IMG/VR virus record: IMGVR_UViG_3300037487_001088
Span: 1 to 41,379 of that record
Length of the DNA: 41,379 nucleotides
From: a virus
Direction: 5' to 3' (one strand)
The position numbers were made by a program, and so were the translations under genes. Shown here one piece after another: positions 36,575 to 41,379 of this stretch. Under the pieces are notes generated by a model. The model made no database searches. It was not told where the DNA came from and was given only the letters and a program-made list of their open reading frames with translations. Numbering within the stretch: position 1 is the stretch's first letter; each line of letters begins with the position of its first letter.

Positions 36575-36700
36575 ATGAAAAATAAAATATTGAGAGTGGT
36601 TAAAAAGGCGAAAGAGCGGGTTAAGCAGGCTACTCTCTCGCATTTCCCTGATGACCCCGGGTTAAGACGGCACGCCAGAATGTGTCCCTGCATCAGATAA
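36575..36700 (+). CDS. 41-residue basic protein on the opposite strand
   Basis: A short plus-strand frame with Lys/Arg-rich helix (KNKILRVVKKAKERVKQATL) and an ending with RMCPCIR. It has its own TATA box and near-leaderless start. Its end overlaps the possible minus-strand gene at 36662. It may be a small DNA- or RNA-binding peptide controlling the lysis gene next door (inference). Confidence 0.45.
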   Translation: MKNKILRVVKKAKERVKQATLSHFPDDPGLRRHARMCPCIR

Positions 36701-36832
36701 TCCGCATTTATCCCCTGTTTTTCTGGCCTTGCATCCCATCTTTGGATCTCTTGTACGCAGCTCACACTCTCCGGTAATTGATACGAAAAAGCAGGGGAAT
36801 ATATGGGTTATCGTTTCCAATATCCACCACAT
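36662..36832 (-). CDS. Possible 56-residue Cys-rich membrane protein
   Basis: A frame from an ATG at 36832 gives a hydrophobic start (MWWILETITHIFPCFFVSI) then a Cys-rich tail (ECELRTRDPKMGCKARKTGD, KCGLSD). It overlaps the zinc gene upstream by 25 bases and the plus-strand gene by 39 bases. The content looks protein-like, but no ribosome-binding site decides the start. Confidence 0.35.
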   Translation of the reverse strand: MWWILETITHIFPCFFVSITGECELRTRDPKMGCKARKTGDKCGLSDAGTHSGVPS

Positions 36833-36933
36833 CCAACCATAAAAACTTCCAGCCGTCTCCATAGGCTGATATTCCCGCAATACTCACAATACCAGAGGGG
36901 TGCATGGCGGCGGGAACAGTTACGGCATGTCAT
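36808..36933 (-). CDS. 41-residue zinc-finger protein
   Basis: The N-terminus has CRNCSRRH and CEYCGN, a compact zinc finger, followed by a short hydrophobic, Gly-rich tail. The start is coupled by ATGA to the upstream gene. Function unknown. Confidence 0.5.
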   Translation of the reverse strand: MTCRNCSRRHAPLWYCEYCGNISLWRRLEVFMVGCGGYWKR

Positions 36934-37127
36934 GGTTCACCGAACATATCTCTTACTCTGGATTCGATCTCGCATAGTTCTGAATAGAACGTGAACGCCA
37001 ACTTCTGCATACGATCATCCAGATTGTCGAGAACGTAACCGTGATGACGCATAATCTCAAGTGCGTGTGGTTGCTTCAGTTGCGCCCATCGTGCAAACGC
37101 TTCCAGTTCTTCATACGTTGGTTTCAT
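36930..37127 (-). CDS. 65-residue helical protein
   Basis: It has three predicted helices (YEELEAFARWAQLKQPHALE, DRMQKLAFTFYSELCEIES). It is bounded by 4-base overlaps in the early operon. No family recognised. Confidence 0.55.
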   Translation of the reverse strand: MKPTYEELEAFARWAQLKQPHALEIMRHHGYVLDNLDDRMQKLAFTFYSELCEIESRVRDMFGEP

Positions 37128-37279
37128 AGTACAATCTCCATCTTAACTTCCCGCAGGCTGCATACCGGACACATAACCGTATCTCCCCAATAGAAACGGT
37201 TTGAATCCAGATCGGTTTTAATACATGCAAGAGTAATTTCTGTTCCGCAATATGAGCAGATGCCTCTACGGGTTGTCAT
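37124..37279 (-). CDS. 51-residue zinc-ribbon protein
   Basis: CSYCGTE near the start and CPVCSLR near the end form a two-knuckle zinc ribbon. Overlaps of 4 bases at both ends support translation. It is one of the early small zinc proteins; partner or target unknown. Confidence 0.6.
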   Translation of the reverse strand: MTTRRGICSYCGTEITLACIKTDLDSNRFYWGDTVMCPVCSLREVKMEIVL

Positions 37280-37605
37280 GGTTCACACTCTGCTAATGAT
37301 TCCGCACGACAAATCATTTTCATTAACTTTTGCTCAGATGTGCGAACCACACTATCAGGGATTATACCATGCAATTTAAGCATGGTTATCGAGAGAGCAA
37401 TATTTTGGAATCGTAGTGCTTCCTTCTCTGATAGGTTAAATCCTTGTGCGATCAACTGTTCAGATATTGGTTTGCATAATGCTCCAAAATGTAATGAGAT
37501 TGTCATTTCAAACGAGCCGGGTTTGAATGGGGTGTAGTTGGGCTTCTGGTCAGTCATCACAAATCCCGAACCACCACTTCCACCCCTGTTTGGTTTGTCA
37601 GTCAT
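37276..37605 (-). CDS. 109-residue early protein
   Basis: After a Gly/Ser-rich start (GGSGGSG), residues 25-109 look like one helical domain with KPGSFEMTISLHFGALCKPI and LRFQNIALSITMLKLHGI. No known family. It overlaps the gene upstream by 8 bases. Confidence 0.55.
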   Translation of the reverse strand: MTDKPNRGGSGGSGFVMTDQKPNYTPFKPGSFEMTISLHFGALCKPISEQLIAQGFNLSEKEALRFQNIALSITMLKLHGIIPDSVVRTSEQKLMKMICRAESLAECEP

Positions 37606-37804
37606 CGGGCATTACCTGCCACTCTTTTGTAAGTTGACACGCAATCTCCGCCGCATACACCATCCGCTCGATCTCTCCATGCAGCCGCTTCATATTCTCC
37701 TGAAATGATTGGTGTTTCTTGGCTGAATCCGGCGGGTTGTTCGCCCGGAATTGCTCAAGCGCCCGCTCGGTTTGCTTTGCGATGTCGCTGTATGCGTCGC
37801 TCAT
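37598..37804 (-). CDS. 68-residue helical protein
   Basis: Nearly all helical and charged (SDIAKQTERALEQFRANNP, FQENMKRLHGEIERMV). It has ATGA coupling to the gene before it and an 8-base overlap with the one after. Function unknown. Confidence 0.5.
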   Translation of the reverse strand: MSDAYSDIAKQTERALEQFRANNPPDSAKKHQSFQENMKRLHGEIERMVYAAEIACQLTKEWQVMPDD

Positions 37805-37986
37805 TTCGTAACCTCTGATAACTTTACCGTTATTGGTTCAACGTGGATGTAGTTGGTTTTGAACGCTTCACCCCATCCCTCTGTGAAAATCTGTGAAAGA
37901 ATATATCGTCTTATTCCTTCCTCTCGCATAGTAGAGGGAAATTGGATTTTCATTGTCAGGGTGCGCTCTGTTATTCCGTCGCTCAT
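37801..37986 (-). CDS. 61-residue protein, unknown
   Basis: Beta and helix mixture (ERTLTMKIQFPSTMREEG, RRYILSQIFTEGWGEA). It is part of the chain of ATGA-coupled early genes. No family recognised. Confidence 0.5.
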   Translation of the reverse strand: MSDGITERTLTMKIQFPSTMREEGIRRYILSQIFTEGWGEAFKTNYIHVEPITVKLSEVTK

Positions 37987-38072
37987 TTCTTAACCTCTTG
38001 TGTGAATCGTCCTTTTGCGTCTTTCACCGTCGGAGTCTTTCGGGCATTCCGTTTCGGCTTCTGGTCACTCAT
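37983..38072 (-). CDS. 29-residue basic peptide
   Basis: A short Lys/Arg-rich frame (SDQKPKRNARKTP and DAKGRFTQEVKK) coupled by ATGA at both ends. It may bind DNA or RNA. Supported mainly by its coupling. Confidence 0.4.
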   Translation of the reverse strand: MSDQKPKRNARKTPTVKDAKGRFTQEVKK

Positions 38073-38248
38073 GGCACATCACCGACCATGAACACATCAA
38101 ACTCTTTGCCATATCCTCCATCCTCTGCAAGCCCGTATTTCTTGAAGTCGTTCTCAGATGCCTTGTAGAAATCATCACCGCTCTGATACCAGACTTCCAA
38201 TTCCTGATCCTGTGTTTTTAGGTGCTCAATTAGTTCAGATACTTTCAT
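38069..38248 (-). CDS. 59-residue protein, unknown
   Basis: The start at 38248 (MKVSELIEHL) is coupled by ATGA to the HNH-like gene; the frame is open to 38281. It has an acidic helix-strand pattern (KTQDQELEVWYQSGDDF, then GKEFDVFMV). Similar short proteins occur in phages, but the family name is not recalled. Confidence 0.55.
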   Translation of the reverse strand: MKVSELIEHLKTQDQELEVWYQSGDDFYKASENDFKKYGLAEDGGYGKEFDVFMVGDVP

Positions 38249-38865
38249 GGTTTCGCCTTCTTTGCCTTGAAATACCGGCATTTGTTCGGAGCGTTTCGGG
38301 TATTATGCTCACAGACAGCGCCGGGTGTCCTTTTACATTTCTGTTCTTGTCCTCTTCTATCGCACGAATGAGGATTCTTTTTCCGATTATTTTTTCGGGT
38401 TCGTGCTGCTTGTCGTTCTTTCTGGTCTTGTTTCCCCTGGTCATACAATTCTTTGACTTTCGGAGATCTCTTCAACATGCACTCATCGCAGATCGGTTGT
38501 CTGTCAGACTTGTAATTCTTCAGACATTCCGGGCAGATATCCGCATGGCGCTCAAAGGCACTGTTACACGTCCGGCATACAACCCGGCACATTGCCAGCT
38601 CATAATTGAGGTATAGTTCCTTTGATTTATACGCCCATCGGAAAGGGTGATCTACTGTGAGATGGACAACATATTCGTTTCCATCTTTGTTGATGGCAAT
38701 ATCGCCCTCTTTCTTCTGGCAGTTCTCGCATTTCCCTACCCGCTCTGTGTGGAATTTCATGAACTCGCGCCACTCTTCAGAACCCCATATTGCGGATAGT
38801 TTGCTGCGATTGGTTGCTGTGCTGATGGCTGCTGGGCATGTGCATGAGCGGATCGTATCGCTCAT
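38245..38865 (-). CDS. HNH-like zinc protein
   Basis: A 206-residue protein. Residues 45-115 have KCENCQ, VVHLTVDHPF and CRVVCRTCNSAFE, with further CPEC and CDEC pairs, similar to an HNH/treble-clef endonuclease with the D-H pair. The C-terminal third is strongly basic with more Cys and His (HSCDRRGQEQKCKR). It may be a nuclease or an RNA/DNA-binding zinc protein. It is coupled by ATGA to both neighbours. Confidence 0.6.
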   Translation of the reverse strand: MSDTIRSCTCPAAISTATNRSKLSAIWGSEEWREFMKFHTERVGKCENCQKKEGDIAINKDGNEYVVHLTVDHPFRWAYKSKELYLNYELAMCRVVCRTCNSAFERHADICPECLKNYKSDRQPICDECMLKRSPKVKELYDQGKQDQKERQAARTRKNNRKKNPHSCDRRGQEQKCKRTPGAVCEHNTRNAPNKCRYFKAKKAKP

Positions 38866-39008
38866 GGTTCATCCACCAAATCCGCTGTCGTTGCATTACA
38901 ACCCGGAAATGTCTGCTGTACCCCATCTTGGAATACGGGTATTTGATGATAGCAATAATCCGTAAGGGTGCAATAATCCTCATGGAGATATGCGCACTGG
39001 TCGCTCAT
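38862..39008 (-). CDS. 48-residue Cys-containing protein
   Basis: It has Cys at 5, 13, 19 and 37, with His and acidic residues near them (DQCAYLHEDYCTLTDYCYH). It is coupled on both sides by 4-base overlaps. Function unknown. Confidence 0.5.
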   Translation of the reverse strand: MSDQCAYLHEDYCTLTDYCYHQIPVFQDGVQQTFPGCNATTADLVDEP

Positions 39009-39235
39009 GGTTGCACCTCTATCATCTCGCCCGTAAATTCATAGATCCCTTCTCCCGTCCGGTTTACTCCTGACGTGAACTTTAAGAGGCGGGATATCGT
39101 GCGGGTTGATTCGTTGATCCGTTTCCCGATCTCCTGAGAGGAGAATTGATGATTACCTGTTGCTCGGGTTGCCCGGAGTGCCATAGTGAGCCGGGCCGGG
39201 ATACTGCGGGATTTAATGACGGCGAGGGGGATCAT
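39005..39235 (-). CDS. Winged helix-turn-helix protein
   Basis: A 76-residue protein with FSSQEIGKRINESTRTISRL as helix-turn-helix and a wing (VNRTGEGIYEFTGE). It is likely a DNA-binding regulator. It is similar in plan to the protein at 39867-40073. The start is coupled by ATGA. Confidence 0.65.
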   Translation of the reverse strand: MIPLAVIKSRSIPARLTMALRATRATGNHQFSSQEIGKRINESTRTISRLLKFTSGVNRTGEGIYEFTGEMIEVQP

Positions 39236-39870
39236 AGTTTCTGCTCCTTACGAATGCGTTTAATGTTCTGTGCATACGGGGATTTTTCACGCCATGCTTT
39301 TGTTCTGGTTTTGTTGTGACAGGTATGAGAGCAGAAGCGGGGAGGCGACCTCCCCGCTTTGATTGTTGCATTAAAATAAGATCTCATTACTCCGAAGGGT
39401 ATTCCACACACCGGGCAACTCATTTGGATTATTAAATTCGGGTTGAGTGCGGGGCATAACTGTTTTGCACACACCCGCTCTTTTTTTCCAACAACGCGGG
39501 AGCTTTTTTTCGCTTTCTCTTTAAATAGGAGGTCTGTTTGATAACGTGATCTATACTCTGATGTGAAACAATTGCGACATTTTGGGCCCAACCCATCTTG
39601 TGAGGTTATAGATTTTTTATAATGGTTTAAAGGATAAAACTTTCCACACGTTCCACAATGTCTAAAAATGACGCCAGTTATCTCTTTTCTGGGCCTGGCG
39701 TGCTCTATCCAAGGTATTTTGCCGATTTTTCGGGCGTACGATTCGCACGCTTTCTGGTGGCATATTTTGCACTTGCCTCCCAGCCCACTATTTAATCTTT
39801 TATTTTTTACAAAATCTGATAGGGGTTTGATCTCCCCGCATTTGGTGCATTTCTTCATCTCTCCAGTCAT
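39232..39870 (-). CDS. Protein with three tandem zinc-finger modules
   Basis: About 212 residues from the ATG at 39870, coupled to the gene before. The modules are KCTKCGEIKPLSDF...CKICHQKA, RHCGTCGKFYPLNHY...CRNCFT and SCPVCGIPFG...CSHTCHNK. The first two are of a kind found in front of phage recombination endonuclease VII-like or HNH enzymes; the last resembles a Cys-type HNH knuckle. No complete nuclease core is seen. It probably binds nucleic acid. Confidence 0.6.
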   Translation of the reverse strand: MTGEMKKCTKCGEIKPLSDFVKNKRLNSGLGGKCKICHQKACESYARKIGKIPWIEHARPRKEITGVIFRHCGTCGKFYPLNHYKKSITSQDGLGPKCRNCFTSEYRSRYQTDLLFKEKAKKSSRVVGKKERVCAKQLCPALNPNLIIQMSCPVCGIPFGVMRSYFNATIKAGRSPPRFCSHTCHNKTRTKAWREKSPYAQNIKRIRKEQKL

Positions 39871-40073
39871 GCCACTATCTCCCACACATGCGTATTCCCA
39901 TTACACCGGCCAACGTTCTTTACCCGCTCTGGTGTCAAAAACAATATCTTACCCGCGCTTCTGGCTGATGTGAGGTCGAGATCCTTTGCGATCTCATGTG
40001 CGTAGAATCTCGTGCCAATCGATTTCTCTCCAATCCATGCGAGTATTCTTTGTTCTTTGGTTGGAGGGCTCAT
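39867..40073 (-). CDS. 68-residue winged helix protein
   Basis: Residues 8-50 contain a helix, AHEIAKDLDLTSARSAGKIL as helix-turn-helix, and a terminal strand THVWEIV. It resembles the protein at 39005-39235 in plan and location. It is likely a small regulator of early genes. Confidence 0.6.
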   Translation of the reverse strand: MSPPTKEQRILAWIGEKSIGTRFYAHEIAKDLDLTSARSAGKILFLTPERVKNVGRCNGNTHVWEIVA

Positions 40074-40300
40074 GGTTCCTTCCTCACATACGCTTTACTC
40101 GGACGGTTGCAACTCTTGATCGTGCTGCATTCCACCGGCTCACCAGATAAGAGGCACATGTCACAATAGAAATCAGAGCCTTTGATAAGTTGCATTTCAT
40201 GGTATTCGCATTTACTCAGGCACTTTTTCCGGATCTCTTGTGTATGGAAACCCGTGTTTATTCCTCCTGAACTACTGTCAGTGAGTAAGGTGATATCCAT
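40070..40300 (-). CDS. Cys-rich early protein, start uncertain
   Basis: A 76-residue frame with KKCLSKCEYHEMQ, YCDMCLLSG, ECSTIKSC, six Cys and some His. The ATG at 40300 overlaps the upstream gene by 43 bases. A GGAGG motif at the upstream stop precedes in-frame codons without a normal start about 13 codons later, so the true start is unclear. Likely metal binding. Confidence 0.5.
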   Translation of the reverse strand: MDITLLTDSSSGGINTGFHTQEIRKKCLSKCEYHEMQLIKGSDFYCDMCLLSGEPVECSTIKSCNRPSKAYVRKEP

Positions 40301-40965
40301 GTGAGAGATTCGCCGAATTTTACATATACCTGTCCATCGGCAGATAGTTTCTGAACTACTCCGACCTTCCCGAAGAAGGGACTGGCCTTGCTGCCGTTGT
40401 GCCGGACGTTCTGCCCTGCATGTAGCGGCCCGTTCTTTTCTACAATGAGATTCTGGATGATTTTCTCTTGTGGACTTCGTGCGGGTTTCTCTTGGTTTAT
40501 CGCCTCATCATACATGATCCCATGCGCCTTACAGCGCGCCCATAGTCTCTGATATAGTTTCTTGTCTGTCTTGAGTAGTGACGAGGGAATCCCGTATTTA
40601 TTGAACTTTGGAGGGGCTTCCTTAACGTTATTGCTTAACGCAATTGCTTTAACTGATTGCTTAACTTCAATGCTTTGATTGATTGGTTTAATCCCCTTCT
40701 TAATCAGCTCTTCCCGCATCCTGCATACTCCGTTGCGGGTTCTTTTTGATGTAGGGAATAGTTTCTGATAATTTTTCCACGCCTGATCCTCATCTACTGA
40801 TAAGACCGCTTGCCGCTCAGCATCCGACCAAGGGCCTATAAAGAAATTGGTTTTTGCTCCTTTGATAACAGGGTGTTTCTTTTTCGGTTCTGCGGGTTGT
40901 GGTACACCAATAATGCGCTGTAATTCTTCCGGCGTTGCATCCTCAATAGTGATGTTAATTTTCAT
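40258..40965 (-). CDS. SANT/Myb-like N-terminus and SH3-like C-terminus
   Basis: A 235-residue protein. Residues about 42-92 (GPWSDAERQAVLSVDED, YQKLFPTSKRTRNGVCRM) resemble a SANT/Myb-type DNA-binding domain. The middle is flexible with helices. Residues 185-235 (HAGQNVRHNGS, GVVQKLSADGQVYVKFG) look like a KOW/SH3-type barrel. It may bind viral DNA or RNA and act as an early regulator. Confidence 0.55.
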   Translation of the reverse strand: MKINITIEDATPEELQRIIGVPQPAEPKKKHPVIKGAKTNFFIGPWSDAERQAVLSVDEDQAWKNYQKLFPTSKRTRNGVCRMREELIKKGIKPINQSIEVKQSVKAIALSNNVKEAPPKFNKYGIPSSLLKTDKKLYQRLWARCKAHGIMYDEAINQEKPARSPQEKIIQNLIVEKNGPLHAGQNVRHNGSKASPFFGKVGVVQKLSADGQVYVKFGESLTWISPYSLTVVQEE

Positions 40966-40968
40966 GTC

Positions 40969-41121
40969 TCATTCACTCCTTACCGTTTGCTGTTCCCGGA
41001 TCTGTGCCAATATGAACGGATGACACGCCGGGCAGTACGCTCTGATATCTTTCCGGGCCTTGTGATAGGGCACGATCATGTGATACGGTTTGTTGCATCT
41101 GGCACAATTTCTAACGGTCAT
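40969..41121 (-). CDS. 50-residue zinc-ribbon protein
   Basis: CARCNKPYH and CPACH form a zinc ribbon. The ATG overlaps the stop of the methyltransferase gene (ATGA). It is followed after 3 bases by the SANT-like gene. Possibly a partner of the methyltransferase, from coupling only. Confidence 0.55.
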   Translation of the reverse strand: MTVRNCARCNKPYHMIVPYHKARKDIRAYCPACHPFILAQIREQQTVRSE

Positions 41122-41379
41122 GCTTTCAGTTTCTCCTGAATCATAAACGATGTTATTGATTGCTGTTTGGTATTTGCATCAATAGATGCTTTTTTCATAT
41201 TCTCAACCGCCTGCTGGTAGTAACTTTGTTTAAGTTCAATTCCATATGCACGTCTACCCATTTTAACGGCCTGATATGCTGTTGAGCCAATACCGAGGAA
41301 TGGATCGAATACCAGATCGCCAGGATTCGTCCATAACTCAATACATCTCTCAATGACCTCGAGCTGCAGTGGGCATATA
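41118..41379 (-). CDS. DNA methyltransferase, C-terminal part (cut by the window edge)
   Basis: Only the last 86 codons are in the window. They contain PLQLEVIERCIELWTNPGD, then DPFLGIGSTAYQAV (the FxGxG-type SAM-binding motif in the order used by beta-class N4-cytosine/N6-adenine methyltransferases) and GRRAYGIELKQSYYQQAVE. The motif lies near the C-terminus, as in the beta class. It may protect viral DNA from restriction. The target sequence cannot be told. Confidence 0.85.
   Translation of the reverse strand, partial: ICPLQLEVIERCIELWTNPGDLVFDPFLGIGSTAYQAVKMGRRAYGIELKQSYYQQAVENMKKASIDANTKQQSITSFMIQEKLKA

Noticed and set aside
1-41379. CRISPR array, diversity-generating retroelement, integrase, insertion sequence or rRNA
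   Set aside because: I found no regularly spaced direct repeats, reverse transcriptase motifs, tyrosine or serine recombinase motifs, transposase with terminal repeats, or rRNA in any part of the window.

Overview
This window looks like most of the genome of a tailed, siphovirus-like (HK97-type) virus or provirus of an archaeon. A methanogenic euryarchaeon, perhaps of the Methanomicrobiales, is my best guess. The archaeal assignment is inference from four things: TATA-box promoters about 27-30 bases upstream of start codons with little or no leader, oligo-T terminators, very many small CxxC zinc-type proteins, and a papain-like peptidase joined to a PEGA-like domain where a bacterial phage would carry an endolysin. 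Almost everything is on the minus strand, so genes are transcribed from high to low coordinates. Only two very small genes on the plus strand are convincing. Neighbouring genes usually overlap by 4 bases (ATGA) or 1 base (TGATG/TAATG), and I used this to choose many start codons.

Layout in the direction of transcription. (1) 41379-36808: early region with the C-terminal end of a DNA methyltransferase, a chain of small zinc-type and helix-turn-helix proteins, and an HNH-like protein. (2) 36574-34059: lysis candidates, namely a C1 peptidase with a PEGA-like domain, a free-standing NUMOD3/HNH homing endonuclease and a three-helix holin-like membrane protein. A tiny gene diverges from the peptidase on the plus strand. 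(3) 33770-26968: a ParB-like protein, a Mom-like DNA modification enzyme whose 3' end contains a tRNA-Gly-like cloverleaf, then small and large terminase, portal and the MuF-like head protein. (4) 26967-23723: an accessory block of small genes with its own promoters, placed inside the head module. (5) 23573-5817: protease/scaffold, decoration protein, major capsid, spike-like proteins, connectors, tail terminator, tail tube, frameshifted tail chaperones, tape measure, distal tail, fibres, glycine-rich adhesin and tail-tip protein. (6) 5560-2375 and 2293-55: two further early operons, the last carrying a P22-type antirepressor.

How the genes work together. Regions 3 and 5 build and fill the particle. 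The Mom-like enzyme (with ParB-like partner) and the methyltransferase probably mark viral DNA against host restriction. The peptidase and holin-like protein are the best candidates for host exit. The antirepressor suggests a temperate lifestyle, but no integrase or repressor is seen, so these may lie outside the window. Three early promoters share a sequence around the TATA box, and two of them drive paralogous small genes, which suggests coordinated early expression.

Limits: all family assignments come from reading motifs and gene order, with no database search. Many small proteins have no recognisable function and are described only by what is visible.
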